DNA from: Pseudomonas sp. FP2309
Lineage (GTDB): Bacteria > Pseudomonadota > Gammaproteobacteria > Pseudomonadales > Pseudomonadaceae
Assembly (NCBI RefSeq): GCF_030687575.1
Contig: NZ_CP117439.1
Location: 2,347,501-2,411,500, forward strand
Length of the DNA: 64,000 bases
Direction: 5' to 3'
Below are positions 1 through 11,400 of the stretch, in pieces. The notes beneath the pieces are model-generated. The model had not been told where the DNA came from and made no database searches. It was given only the letters and a program-made list of their open reading frames with translations. The position numbers and the translations under genes are program-made. Every line of letters begins with the position of its first letter. The stretch's first letter is position 1.

Positions 1-3000
1 CCGAACACGCGGTGGCCGCCAGCCTTCCTGCCGCGACCGGCACTCAGGTGGTGCTGCTTGACGACTGGTCCGCGCTGCTGGCGCCGTGGCCGCTGACGGC
101 ACCCGACCGAGACGTGACACCGGACAACCTGGCCTATGTGATCTACACCTCGGGCTCCACCGGCAAGCCAAAAGGCGTGGCGATTGCCCACCGTAACGTG
201 CTGGCCCTGATCGACTGGTCGCAGCGCGTTTACCGTCAGGACGACATGCAAGGGGTGTTGGCGTCGACCTCGGTGTGCTTCGACCTGTCGGTGTGGGAGC
301 TGTTCGTCACCCTGGCCCTCGGCGGCTCGCTGATCATCGCGCGCAATGCCCTGGAGCTGCCGGACTTGGCGGCGCGTGACCAGGTGCGCCTGATCAACAC
401 GGTGCCGTCGGCTATCGCGGCCCTGCAACGCACTGCGCAGATCCCGGCCGGTGTGCGCATCATCAACCTGGCGGGCGAACCCCTCAAGCAAACGCTGGTG
501 GAGGCGCTGTATCAACAGCCGGGCATCGAGCACGTCTTCGACCTTTACGGCCCTTCTGAGGACACCACTTACTCAACCTTCACGCGCCGCACGGCGGGCG
601 GCCGCGCCAGCATTGGCCGGCCGATCACCCATACCGCCGCGTACGTGCTGGACGCCGAACTCCAGGCCGTTCCCCAAGGCATCTGCGCCGAGCTGTACCT
701 GGCGGGCGCCGGGATCACCCGTGGCTATTTGGAGCGCGCCGCGCTCACGGCGCAGCGCTATGTACCCAACCCGTTCGCCGTGGACGGCGAGCGCCTGTAC
801 CGCACCGGCGACCTGGTGCGCTATCAGGACGGCGGCGTGTTGGAATACCAGGGGCGTATCGACCACCAGGTCAAAGTGCGCGGTTTTCGCATTGAACTGG
901 GGGAAATCGAAGCACACCTGCTGCAACACGAGGGCGTGCGCGAGCTGGCGGTACTGGCCCAGGACAGCGCCAGTGGCCAGCAACTGGTGGCCTGGATCGT
1001 ACCCTCCGACGCCGGCGTGCTGGAGGATGCCGCCGCCCAGCAAAGCCTGCGAGAAAGACTAAAGGGCGCGCTCAAACAGGTGTTGCCGGCGTACATGGTG
1101 CCCAATCATTTGTTGTTCCTCTCGCACCTGCCCTTGACCCCCAACGGCAAGCTCGACCGCAAGGCGCTGCCGGCCATCGACGCCAGCCAGCCGCTGCGTG
1201 AACATGCCGAGCCGCGTAACCCGGTGGAAAAGGCCCTGGCGGCGATCTGGCAAGCGCTGTTGGGGCTGGAGCGTGTCGGCCTCGACGATAACTTCTTCGA
1301 GCTGGGCGGCGACTCTATCGTGTCCATGCAGGTGGTCAGCCGTGCGCGCCAGGCCGCCATCGGCCTGAGCCCCAAGCATGTGTTCCAGCACCAAACGATC
1401 CGCAGCCTGGCGCAAGTCGCCGAGCAACGCCACGAGCCGCAGGTCGACCAAGGCCTGGCCAGCGGGGCGGTGGTTCTCAGCCCGGTGCAGCAATGGTTTT
1501 TTGCCCTGGATATTCCCCAGCGCCAACACTGGAACCAGTCGTTGCTGCTGGTGCCTCGGCAGCCGGTGGTGCCGGCACTGTTGGAGGATGCCCTGCAACG
1601 CCTGGCGCGCCACCATGACGGTTTACGCCTGCGTTATGAGCCCGGCAACGATGGCTGGCAGCAACACTACGCCGAGCACACCGACGCGCCGCTGTTGTGG
1701 CAGCGCCAGATAGACAGCGCCGACGCGCTGACCGAGGCGTGCACCCAGGCTCAATGCAGCCTGGATCTGCAGCAGGGCCCTTTGCTGCGCGCGCTGCTGG
1801 TGGACATGCCCGATCACAGCCAGCGCCTGTTGCTGGCCGTCCATCACCTGGTGGTGGATGGCGTGTCCTGGCGGGTATTGCTTGAAGATCTGCAGCAGCT
1901 CTACACCGGTGCTGAACTGGCGCACAAGACCAGCACTTATCAGGACTGGAGCGCGCGCCTGCAAGCGTGCGTGCCACGCTTTGTGCCGCAACTGGACTAC
2001 TGGCAGACATCGCTTGGCGGCGCGCCGGTTCACGACCTGCCATGCGACAACCCCCATGGCGCGTTGCATCAAGGCCTGGAGCGCAAAGTCACGTGCACCC
2101 TGGATGCCGACACCACGCGCCAGCTTCTTGCCCAGGCCCCGGCGGCCTATCGCACGCAGGTCAACGACCTGCTGTTGACCGCGCTGGCCCGCGTAATAAC
2201 GCGTTGGAGCGGGCAGGGCAGCACCCTGATTCAGTTGGAAGGGCATGGTCGCGAGGACCTGTTTGACGGCCTGGATCTGACGCGCACCGTGGGCTGGTTC
2301 ACCAGCCTGTTTCCGGTCACCCTGACCCCCGCCGACGACGTATCGACTTCGATCAAGGCGGTCAAGGAACAACTGCGTGCCGTGCCCGACAAAGGCGTGG
2401 GTTACGGCGTGTTGCGCTACCTGGCCGAACCTGCAGTCGCCGCGACGTTGGCGGTCCTGGCGCAGCCGCGTATTACCTTCAACTACCTGGGGCAGTTTGA
2501 CCGCCAGTTCGATGAGCAGGCGTTGTTCTTGCCGTCCAGCGAAGGCCACGGGCTGGCCCAGGACCCTCTGGCACCGCTGGCCAACTGGTTGACCGTGGAA
2601 GGCCAGGTCTACGGCGGGCAATTGTCGATGAGTTGGGGCTTCAGTGGCGAGATGTTCCAGGTCTCGACCATTCAGCAACTGGCCGACGATTACGCGGTCG
2701 AGCTCAAAGGCCTGATCGAACATTGCTGCGCCACGCCCGCCGGGCAAGTCACGCCGTCCGACTTCCCGTTGGCGAACCTGACCCAGCAGCAGCTTGACCA
2801 GTTGCCGGTGCCGGGGCCCGCCATCGATGACATTTACCCGCTGTCGCCGATGCAGCAGGGCATGTTGTTCCACACGCTGTATGCACAGGGCGACGACACC
2901 TATGTCAACCAGTTGGCGGTCGATGTCGAAGGCCTGGACGTGCAGCGTTTTCGTCAGGCCTGGCAAGCGACGCTGGAGGCCCATGACATTTTGCGCAGCG

Positions 3001-6000
3001 GGTTTATCTGGCAGAACGGCAGCGAGCAACCGCTGCAATGGGTACGACGCAGTGTCGAGCTGCCGCTGACCGTACTGGACTGGCGCGACCGTTCGCCCGC
3101 CGCGCGGGATGTCGAGGCGTTCGCCGCCGAGGATCGCCGGCAAGGCTTCGACCTGGCACAGGCGCCTTTGCTGCGCTTGACCCTGATCCGCCTGGATGAA
3201 CAGCGCTATCACCTGATTTATACCCACCATCACATCCTGATGGACGGTTGGAGCAACGCGCAGTTGCTGGCGCACATGCTCGCCCGTTATGCCGGCGAGC
3301 CCTCGGCCAAGGCGCCAGGGCGGTACCGCGACTACATCCAATGGCTGCAGCGCCAGGACGCGGCGGCGAGCCAGGCGTTCTGGCTCGAGCGCCTTGGCCA
3401 CCTGGATGGCCCGACCCTGCTGGCCTCGGCGCTGCCGCGCCAGGACGCGCCGGGCCAGGGCTATGCCGAAACCGATCTGCTGCTGGAGGCCTCAGCCACT
3501 CGGCGCCTGGCGACGTTTGCCGGTGAACAGAAGGTCACCGTCAACACCTTGGTACAAGCCGCCTGGCTACTGCTGTTGCAGCGCTACACCGGCCAGCAGT
3601 GCGTGACGCTGGGCACCACGGTCTCCGGACGTCCGGCGCAGTTGCCCGGCATCGAAGAGCAGGTCGGCCTGTTCATCAACACCTTGCCACTGATCGCCGA
3701 ACCCCAGGCGCACCAGTCGGTCAGTGAGTGGATTGTCCAGGTCCAGGCGTTGAACCTAGCCCTGCGTGAGCACGAGCACACGCCGCTGTACGACATCCAG
3801 CGTTGGGCCGGCTCCGCAGGCGAGGCGTTGTTTGACAGCATCCTGGTGTTCGAAAATTTCCCGGTGGCCCAGAGCCTGCAGCAAGGCGGCAGCGACGGGT
3901 TGCGGTTCAGCGCCGCGCAGAATCATGAGCACACCAACTACCCGCTGGCCCTCACCGTCCACAGCGGCGAACGCCTGTCATTGAGCCTGGGCTATCAGCG
4001 CGAGCGCTTTGGCGAGCAGACCGTCGAGGGGTTGCTCGGGCACCTGCGGCATCTGCTGGAGCAGTTCGTCAACGCCCCGGCGCAGGCACTCGGACAGCTG
4101 TCGACGTTGTTGGCGGCTGAACATCAGGCCATGGTGCACGCCTGGAACCCACCGCAAGACGCCCCGGCCGATGCCTGTGTGCACCAGACATTCGAGGCCA
4201 GGGCGCGGGCATGCGGTGCAGCCCCTGCGCTGATCCTGGATGCGCAGCAGTTGTCCTATGCCGAGCTCAACCGGGACGCCAACCGGTTAGCGCACACGTT
4301 GCGCGAACTCGGGGTTGGCCCGGATGCGCTGGTGGGTGTGGCGGTGGGGCGCTCCCTGGACATGATTGTCGGCCTGCTGGCCATCCTGAAGGCCGGCGGC
4401 GCCTACGTGCCGCTTGACCCGCAATACCCGAGCCAGCGCCTGGGCTGGATGATCGAGGACAGCGGCCTGCACCTGTTGCTGACCCAATCCGACCTGCAGG
4501 CGCAGTTGCCGATTCCGGCAGATGTCCACGTGCTGTGCCTGGACACCCGCGAACAATGGCTGGTCGATTCCCCGTCCCATGACCTGACAAACCTGGCCCA
4601 GCCGACGCACCTCGCGTATGTGATGTTCACCTCCGGCTCCACCGGCCGCCCCAAAGGCGTGGGGATCAACCGGGGTTCCGTGGCGCGGCACGTGCAGGTG
4701 ATGCAGGCGCTGTTCAAGTTGACGCCTGAAGACCGTGTATTGCAGTTCGGTACGTTCAACTTCGACGGTTTTGTCGAGCAACTCTACCCGGCACTGTGCA
4801 CCGGCGCCTGTGTGGTGCTGCGCGGCGGCGAGCTGTGGGACAGCGAGACGTTCTACCGGCAGGTCATGGCCCACGGCATCAGCGTGGTCGACGTGACCAC
4901 CGCGTATTGGCACATGCTGGCCCGTGACTTCGCCGCCGTCGGGCCGCGCAACTATGGGCGCCTGCGCCAGGTTCACGCGGGGGGCGAGGCGATGCCACCG
5001 GAAGGGTTGCATGCCTGGCGTGACGCCGGGCTTGGGCACATTGCGCTGTACAACACCTATGGCCCCACCGAGGCGACAGTGACCGCCACGGCGCTGGACT
5101 GTGCCGACTACGTATCCGGCGCGCTGGCCGTGCCGCTGATGATGCCGATCGGCAGGGTGCTCGATGGCCGTGCGATCTACATTGTGGACGATGCGCTCAA
5201 CCCGGTGCCGGTGGGCGTCGTGGGCGAGCTGTTGATTGGCGGTGAGCTGCTGGCGCGCGGTTACTTCAACCGGCCGGCCCTGACCGCGGAAAAATTCATT
5301 CCCGACCCCTTCGGCAGCGGGCGTTTGTACCGCACTGGCGACCTGGCGCGCTATCGCGCTGACGGGGTGATCGACTATGTCGGACGTGCCGACCATCAAG
5401 TGAAAATTCGCGGGTTCCGTATCGAACTCGGCGAAATCGAAGCCCGTGTGCAAGCGTACCCAGGGGTTCGCGAAGCGTTGGTCATGACCGTGGAGGGGCC
5501 GGGCGGCTTGCAGATTGCCGCGTGGGTGGTGCCGCGCGAGGCCGGGTTGGTGCACGCCGAAGCAGAGGTGCAGGGCGTGTGGCGCGATGGCCTGCGAGCG
5601 CAGCTCAAGGGGGTGTTGCCCGACTACATGGTGCCGACTCACCTGATCCTGCTGGCGGGCCTGCCCCTGAGCCCCAACGGCAAGCTGGACCGCAAGGCGC
5701 TGCCACTGCCGGACCTGAACCAAGGACGTACGTCGTACCAGGCGCCGGTCACGCCGTTGCAACGGCAACTGGCGGCGATCTGGGAGCAGGTCTTGCAGGT
5801 GCCGCAAGTGGGCCTCAGCGATCATTTCTTCGAGCTGGGCGGGCATTCGCTGCTGGCCACTCGTGTGGTGTCCTGTGCCCACGCCGCAGGGCTCGATGCA
5901 GTGCGCCTGCGCGATGTGTTTGAGTGCGCACAACTGGGCGCCCTGGCTGAACGCCTGGAACAGCGCCGCGTGCAGGCCGAACCCAAACGGACCCTGCCGG

Positions 6001-8447
6001 CCTTGACGGCGCAGCCACGAGAGGGCGTGCTGCCGCTGTCGTTGGCACAGCAGCGGCTTTGGCTGGTGGAGCGTATTTCCAGCGACAGCGCCGCCTACAA
6101 CTTGCCGGCTGCACTGAGTGTGCGCGGCGAACTGGACCTCTATCGCTTGCAGCGCAGCTTTGTGCAACTGATGGACCGCCACGAAATACTGCGCACCAGT
6201 TACCACGAAGACGAAGACGGCAACCCTTTGGTGCGGGTCGCGCAGCAAGTGGACTTGCCGATCCGCCTGCTGGATATCAGTGACCTGGACGCTCAAGCAC
6301 GGCAGCAGGCGAGGCAGCAATGGTTGCTCGACTGCGCCGCCGAGCGCATCGACCTGGAGCAGGTGCCGCTGTTGCGTGTGCACTTGCTGCGCCTGGGGGC
6401 GGGCGAGCATCTGATCTTCTTCGCCATGCACCACATCATCTCCGACGGTTGGTCGATGGCCGTGCTCGTGCAGGAATTGCTCGCGTTGTACGACGGCTCG
6501 AAACCCTTGGCGGCGTTGCCGGTGCAGTACCTCGACTATGGGTTCTGGCAGCAACGCTTGCTCAACGAGGGTTGGCTGGCCGCCGACACTGCCTATTGGC
6601 GCGAGACGCTGCGAGGCGCGCCGGCCTGCCTGCCATTGCCCCATGACTTTGCGCGTCCGGCCCAGCCGAGCCATGACGGCGATGGCCTGGCGTTACGCCT
6701 GCCGGCGCCGTTGTATCAATCGATCAAGACCCTGGCCCAGGAACTGAGCTGCACGCCGTACTTGCTGATGCTCGCGGCGTTCCAACTGATGCTGCACCGG
6801 ACATGCGAGACCGCGGATCTGGTGATCGGTACCGACATCGCCGGTCGTCAGCAACAGGCGCTGGAAGGTCTGATCGGGTTCTTCGTCAACGTCTTGCCGA
6901 TGCGCTCGCGGCTGCTGCAGGAGCAACCGTTCAGCGACTACGTGCACACGGTGAGTCGCGACGCGTTGCACGCCTTCGAGCACCAGGAACTGCCGCTGGA
7001 CCTGATCATCGATGCCTGCGCGGTGGAACGTATCAAGGGTGTCAATCCGCTGGTTCAAGTGCTGTTCGTGATGAACAACACCCCCAACGCGACCTTGCAG
7101 GTCGATGGCTTGGAATTGGAGCCCGTGGAATTAAAAGAGCGCCACTCGAAATTCGAGATGGGCCTGTTCGTTGAAGAACTAGGAAATAGCCTTGTTTGTC
7201 ATTGGTCTTACGCCGTCGCGCTGTTCCGTCGCGAAAGCATCGAAAGAATGATGCGCAGCTGGATCGGGATTCTCGAGCAAGCGGTGCAGGACCGACACAC
7301 ACTCTCAGGAGAATTCGTCATGTCTGCTGCACAACAAGTGCCTGCCACGGAAAAGGTCGCAAGCAAAAAGTTCGACAAGCTCAACAAGTTCCTCAAGAAG
7401 GGCCCTGCGGCAGCCCCGGCCGGCGCGGCGCAGGTGCGGTTCTCGCCGTTGCGCCCGGATCAGGTGTTCCCATTGCTGGCGCAACCGGCGGACAGCGGCC
7501 TGGATGTCATCGAATGGGTGCGCAACAACCGCGCACTGGTGGAAGAAAAACTCGCCAGTCACGCCAGCATTTTGTTCCGCGGTTTCGCCCTGAACGGTAT
7601 CGAGGAATTCGAGCAGTTCGCCGAAGCGTTGCAGCCGGGGCTCTACGGTAACTACGGCGATCTGCCGAAAAAGGACGGCGGCAAGAATACCTACCGGTCC
7701 ACGCCGTACCCGGAAAAGAAAATGATCCTGTTCCACAACGAGAGCTCGCACCAGGACCGTTGGCCGCGCAAGCAGATGTTCTATTGCGAGTTGCCGTCGC
7801 CGGTGGGCGGCGCGACGCCTATCGTCGATTGCCGCGAGATGTGCCGCCGGCTTCCGGCGGACCTGCTGGCGAAGTTCGAGAGCAAGGGCCTGCTCTACGT
7901 GCGCACCTTCACCGACAAGCTCGACGTGTCGTGGCGGCACTTTTTCAAGACCGACAGCCGTGAAGAGGTCGAAGCGCGATGCCGCGCCGCCGGCATCCAG
8001 TGGCAGTGGCTGGACAATGATGAATTGCAGACCCGCACCCACTGCCCGGCGGTGGTCCGCCATCCCTTGACCGGTGCGCGTTCGTTCTTCAACCAGGTGC
8101 AGTTGCACCACATCTACTGCCTGGACGCCGACGTGCGCGACGACCTGATCGGCCTGTTCGGCATCGATAACATGCCCCGGCACGTCTACTACGGGGACGG
8201 TACGCCCATTGAGGATGAAGTGATGGAACTGGTGGGCCAACTGTACGAGGCGTGCGCGGTGCGTTTTGACTGGCAGCAGGGCGATGTGGTGTTGATGGAC
8301 AACATGCTCGCCGCCCATGCGCGCGATCCGTTCGAGGGGCCGCGCAAGATTGTGGTGGCGATGGGCGATATGTTTGATCGGGCCGATCTGAATGCCTGCT
8401 CCACAACGCCAAACCGCCAGACGCTGGAAGAGGAGGTGGGCCAATGA
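1..8447 (+). CDS. Pyoverdine NRPS, 5' partial: A(Ala)-T-E-C-A(Lys)-T-C plus C-terminal aspartyl beta-hydroxylase
   Basis: Large peptide synthetase whose 5' end lies outside the window; the frame is open from base 3. Domains by nucleotide: A 1-1170 (SGSTGKPKG near 150), T about 1200-1420 (LGGDSI, the form preceding E domains), E 1460-2790 (HHLVVDG, EGHGRED, NYLGQFD), C 2820-4130 (HHILMDG), A 4180-5700, T 5740-5960 (LGGHSL), C 6030-7290 (HHIISDG), then a TauD/SyrP-like Fe(II)/2-oxoglutarate hydroxylase from 7320 (HNE iron motif near 7734, distal AAHARDPFEG near 8310). Pocket residues read by eye are DLWNNALTYK (Ala-like; the E domain makes it D) and DGEDHGTVTK (Lys-like). The last C domain has no A domain on this chain, so it presumably condenses Lys onto the Asp loaded by the next protein. 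Overlaps the next gene by 4 bases (ATGA). Family is certain; residue calls are inference. Confidence 0.93.
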   Translation, partial: EHAVAASLPAATGTQVVLLDDWSALLAPWPLTAPDRDVTPDNLAYVIYTSGSTGKPKGVAIAHRNVLALIDWSQRVYRQDDMQGVLASTSVCFDLSVWELFVTLALGGSLIIARNALELPDLAARDQVRLINTVPSAIAALQRTAQIPAGVRIINLAGEPLKQTLVEALYQQPGIEHVFDLYGPSEDTTYSTFTRRTAGGRASIGRPITHTAAYVLDAELQAVPQGICAELYLAGAGITRGYLERAALTAQRYVPNPFAVDGERLYRTGDLVRYQDGGVLEYQGRIDHQVKVRGFRIELGEIEAHLLQHEGVRELAVLAQDSASGQQLVAWIVPSDAGVLEDAAAQQSLRERLKGALKQVLPAYMVPNHLLFLSHLPLTPNGKLDRKALPAIDASQPLREHAEPRNPVEKALAAIWQALLGLERVGLDDNFFELGGDSIVSMQVVSRARQAAIGLSPKHVFQHQTIRSLAQVAEQRHEPQVDQGLASGAVVLSPVQQWFFALDIPQRQHWNQSLLLVPRQPVVPALLEDALQRLARHHDGLRLRYEPGNDGWQQHYAEHTDAPLLWQRQIDSADALTEACTQAQCSLDLQQGPLLRALLVDMPDHSQRLLLAVHHLVVDGVSWRVLLEDLQQLYTGAELAHKTSTYQDWSARLQACVPRFVPQLDYWQTSLGGAPVHDLPCDNPHGALHQGLERKVTCTLDADTTRQLLAQAPAAYRTQVNDLLLTALARVITRWSGQGSTLIQLEGHGREDLFDGLDLTRTVGWFTSLFPVTLTPADDVSTSIKAVKEQLRAVPDKGVGYGVLRYLAEPAVAATLAVLAQPRITFNYLGQFDRQFDEQALFLPSSEGHGLAQDPLAPLANWLTVEGQVYGGQLSMSWGFSGEMFQVSTIQQLADDYAVELKGLIEHCCATPAGQVTPSDFPLANLTQQQLDQLPVPGPAIDDIYPLSPMQQGMLFHTLYAQGDDTYVNQLAVDVEGLDVQRFRQAWQATLEAHDILRSGFIWQNGSEQPLQWVRRSVELPLTVLDWRDRSPAARDVEAFAAEDRRQGFDLAQAPLLRLTLIRLDEQRYHLIYTHHHILMDGWSNAQLLAHMLARYAGEPSAKAPGRYRDYIQWLQRQDAAASQAFWLERLGHLDGPTLLASALPRQDAPGQGYAETDLLLEASATRRLATFAGEQKVTVNTLVQAAWLLLLQRYTGQQCVTLGTTVSGRPAQLPGIEEQVGLFINTLPLIAEPQAHQSVSEWIVQVQALNLALREHEHTPLYDIQRWAGSAGEALFDSILVFENFPVAQSLQQGGSDGLRFSAAQNHEHTNYPLALTVHSGERLSLSLGYQRERFGEQTVEGLLGHLRHLLEQFVNAPAQALGQLSTLLAAEHQAMVHAWNPPQDAPADACVHQTFEARARACGAAPALILDAQQLSYAELNRDANRLAHTLRELGVGPDALVGVAVGRSLDMIVGLLAILKAGGAYVPLDPQYPSQRLGWMIEDSGLHLLLTQSDLQAQLPIPADVHVLCLDTREQWLVDSPSHDLTNLAQPTHLAYVMFTSGSTGRPKGVGINRGSVARHVQVMQALFKLTPEDRVLQFGTFNFDGFVEQLYPALCTGACVVLRGGELWDSETFYRQVMAHGISVVDVTTAYWHMLARDFAAVGPRNYGRLRQVHAGGEAMPPEGLHAWRDAGLGHIALYNTYGPTEATVTATALDCADYVSGALAVPLMMPIGRVLDGRAIYIVDDALNPVPVGVVGELLIGGELLARGYFNRPALTAEKFIPDPFGSGRLYRTGDLARYRADGVIDYVGRADHQVKIRGFRIELGEIEARVQAYPGVREALVMTVEGPGGLQIAAWVVPREAGLVHAEAEVQGVWRDGLRAQLKGVLPDYMVPTHLILLAGLPLSPNGKLDRKALPLPDLNQGRTSYQAPVTPLQRQLAAIWEQVLQVPQVGLSDHFFELGGHSLLATRVVSCAHAAGLDAVRLRDVFECAQLGALAERLEQRRVQAEPKRTLPALTAQPREGVLPLSLAQQRLWLVERISSDSAAYNLPAALSVRGELDLYRLQRSFVQLMDRHEILRTSYHEDEDGNPLVRVAQQVDLPIRLLDISDLDAQARQQARQQWLLDCAAERIDLEQVPLLRVHLLRLGAGEHLIFFAMHHIISDGWSMAVLVQELLALYDGSKPLAALPVQYLDYGFWQQRLLNEGWLAADTAYWRETLRGAPACLPLPHDFARPAQPSHDGDGLALRLPAPLYQSIKTLAQELSCTPYLLMLAAFQLMLHRTCETADLVIGTDIAGRQQQALEGLIGFFVNVLPMRSRLLQEQPFSDYVHTVSRDALHAFEHQELPLDLIIDACAVERIKGVNPLVQVLFVMNNTPNATLQVDGLELEPVELKERHSKFEMGLFVEELGNSLVCHWSYAVALFRRESIERMMRSWIGILEQAVQDRHTLSGEFVMSAAQQVPATEKVASKKFDKLNKFLKKGPAAAPAGAAQVRFSPLRPDQVFPLLAQPADSGLDVIEWVRNNRALVEEKLASHASILFRGFALNGIEEFEQFAEALQPGLYGNYGDLPKKDGGKNTYRSTPYPEKKMILFHNESSHQDRWPRKQMFYCELPSPVGGATPIVDCREMCRRLPADLLAKFESKGLLYVRTFTDKLDVSWRHFFKTDSREEVEARCRAAGIQWQWLDNDELQTRTHCPAVVRHPLTGARSFFNQVQLHHIYCLDADVRDDLIGLFGIDNMPRHVYYGDGTPIEDEVMELVGQLYEACAVRFDWQQGDVVLMDNMLAAHARDPFEGPRKIVVAMGDMFDRADLNACSTTPNRQTLEEEVGQ
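7307..7322 (+). promoter_or_regulatory. Internal Shine-Dalgarno and in-frame ATG before the fused hydroxylase domain
   Basis: AGGAGA at 7307-7312 is followed by 7 bases and an ATG at 7320 in the same frame as the synthetase, exactly where the C domain ends and the linker of the hydroxylase begins (MSAAQQVPATEK). Stand-alone SyrP-like hydroxylases are common in pyoverdine loci. This may be a relic of, or a functional, separate start giving a protein of about 375 residues. The sequence match is plain; use in the cell is inference. Confidence 0.5.
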
Positions 8448-11400
8448 GCACTGCCTTTGACCAGGCCCTGAGCCCGGAACAGCAGGCCGCCCTGGGCACT
8501 GCCGCCGAGGGCCGCCATTCGGCCTTGTTGTTGCTGATAGAGGTGCGTGGCGAGCTGGACCCGGCGCGGTTGCAGCGCGCGGCAGACCAGGTGCTGGCCC
8601 GGCAGCCGATCCTGGCCACCCGCCTGATTCGCGTGGCGAGTTATCGCGGTGTGCGCCAGACCCTCGAGCCGCGTGCCCATTGGCCGCTGGTGCTGGAACC
8701 GGCGGCGATGCCGGACCTCGCGTCGTTTGAACAGCATATGCGCGACCTCCAACAGCAGGGGTTCGCCGAAGATGCACAGCCGTTGGCGATGCTGCACCTG
8801 TGCCGTCTGGGCGAGCAGCATTACGGTTTGGCGCTGCGTATTTCGGCGCTGCTCAGTGATCGTAACGGGTTGCAGGTGTTCCACCGTGCTTTGCACCAGG
8901 CGTATGCGGCCGATGAAACTACGGCGATCGACGAAGAGGCCGCGCAGTACGCCCAATACGTCGAGTGGCGCGGGGAAATGGCTCAGGATGAAGATGCCGC
9001 CAGCGGTCGCGATTACTGGCGGCAGCAGGGCACCGCGGCCGCTCCGGCACTGGCCTGCCGGCGCCACGGCCCGGCGGGCGCGCAGGTCAGCAACCGCCTG
9101 GCGGTAGACCTCGACCCTGACCTGCAGCGCGGGCTTGGCGCTTACGCACAGCACCTGGACCAGCCGCTGGAGCGGATTGCCAGGGCCGCGTGGTGGGGCC
9201 TGTTGGCGCGGATCAGCGGCCAGACCCGCATGCAGGTGGGCTGGCGCCACGATTGTCGGCTCGATTATGAGTTTTTTGCCGACTGCATGGGCCTGTTCGA
9301 AAAAACCTTGCCGCTGGTAATCGACGTGCCGTTGCAGCACAGCCTTGGCCAATGGTTGCCGACCCTGGACGCGCAGGCACAGGCGCACCTGACCTGGCAG
9401 GAGCACTGGCCGGTGGAGGCGCCGCCCAGCGCCGCGCACCTGGCGTGTGGCTTTGCCCACGAAGGCGTGATGGCGTCCGTGACGGTGGGGGGCGGCAGTT
9501 GGTCGGTGGTGGCGTTGGACGACGGCGTTGCACCGTTTGAACTCGAACTGCGCTTGGTCGAAGCGCGGGCCTTGCACTTGCGCTTTGATCCGGCGCATTA
9601 CGACGAGGCGTCCATGGCGGCGCTGCTGGAGCAATATCAGACACTGTTACGCAGCCTGCTGGCGAACCCCGCCACGGCGCTGGCAGACCTGGGGTTGATC
9701 AGTGCGCGGGAAGGTGCGCTGCAACAGCAGTGCATCGGAGCGCCCTTGTCGTTGCAGGGGCCGAGTCTGCCGACACGCATTACCGAGTGGGCCCAGCGCA
9801 CTCCCGAGGCGCTGGCGTTGAGCTTTGCCGGTACTCAATTGACCTATCGCCAAGTGGATGAGCGGGTCGAGCAACTGGCGCGGCACTTGCGCCTTGAGGG
9901 TGTGCAGCCGGGCGATAGGATAGCGCTGCGGCTGCCGCGCTCATTGGAGCTGGTAATCGCCTCTCTTGCAGTGTGGCGCGTCGGCGCGGCATGGGTGCCG
10001 CTTGACCCGCAATGGCCGCAGCACCGCCAGGCGCTGGTCATCCAACAGGCCGGTGCCGTGCGGGTACTCAGTGACGCCGATCACGCAGACGGCGACGTGG
10101 CGGTGGTGCGCGTCGACGGGTTACCGCCGCTGGATCCTGCCGAGCGATTCGATTGGGCGCCGGCCGCGCTCGACCAACCCGCTTACGTGCTGTTCACCTC
10201 CGGCAGCACCGGTGTGCCCAAAGGCGTGGTGGTCGAACATCGGCAATTGCTCAACTATGTGCAGGCGTCTACGACAGCGCTGGGCCTGGCTGAGTGCAGC
10301 GCGTTTGCCATGACCTCCACGGTGGCGGCCGACCTGGGCCACACCACGCTGTTTGGCGCGCTGTACCTCGGCGCTGCGCTGCACATTGCCAGCGACGAGC
10401 ACATGCAGGACGCCAAACGCTTTGCCGATTTCCTGCGTACTCACGCGGTCGACTGCCTGAAAATCGTGCCGTCGCACCTCAGTGCCTTGCTCGACCAGGA
10501 CAGCACTGACCTGCCAGCCACGCTGGTGCTGGGCGGCGAAGCCGTGGCGCCGGGCCTGGTCGAGCTGATATTCAAGGTGGCGCCGGCGTGTCGCGTGTTC
10601 AATCACTACGGGCCGACGGAAACCACGGTCGGCGTGCTGTATCAACCGCTGTCGCGTAACAGCGACTTGAGCGCCGGCGTGCCGTTGGGACAGGTGTTCG
10701 ACGGCTGCGCGGTCTACCTGTTCGATGAACACCTGCGTGAAGTCCCCTTGGGCGCCGTGGGCGAGGTGTATATCGGCGGTCAGCAAGTGGCGCGCGGCTA
10801 CCTGGGTGAGCAGGGGCGCGACGCGTTTATCGAGCACCCGCGGCGCCCCGGTGAACGTCTGTATCGCAGTGGCGACCTGGGGCGCTATCGGCCACAGGGC
10901 GGTGTGCAATTGATGGGCCGGCGCGACCATCAAGTCAAAGTGCGGGGGTTCCGTATCGAACTGACGGAGATCGAACAGGCCTTGCTCGCGCTGCCGGGCG
11001 TCGCCCAGGCGGTGGTGGTGCCGTGGCGCGCCGGTGCCGCCGTGGACGGCGATGTGCAACTGGTTGCTTACGTCGAAGCGCAAGGAGCCTCTGGGCCCGG
11101 CTGGGCCGACGAGCTGCGTGCAGCGTTGGCGGCCAGTCTGCCGGCGGCGATGGTGCCCACCCATTGTTTCGTGTTGGATCACCTGCCTCGGTTGGCCAAC
11201 GGCAAGCTGGATCGCCAGGGCCTGCCGGCGCCTGAGTCATTGTTGACGGCACAGGTGCATGTCGCGCCCAGCAGCGCGCTGCAAACCCTGCTGGCCGAGG
11301 GCATGGCGCAGTTGCTGGGGATCGAGCGACTGAGCGTCGAGCAGAACTTTTTTGCCATCGGCGGGCATTCGTTGCTGGTGATCAAGCTGGTCTCGGCCCT

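Noticed and set aside
4287..6674. Minus-strand open frame of 795 codons, and similar long ones at 1623-3401 and 11930-14089
   Set aside because: Shadows of NRPS and fpvA codons in high G+C DNA; His/Arg/Gln-rich translations without motifs.
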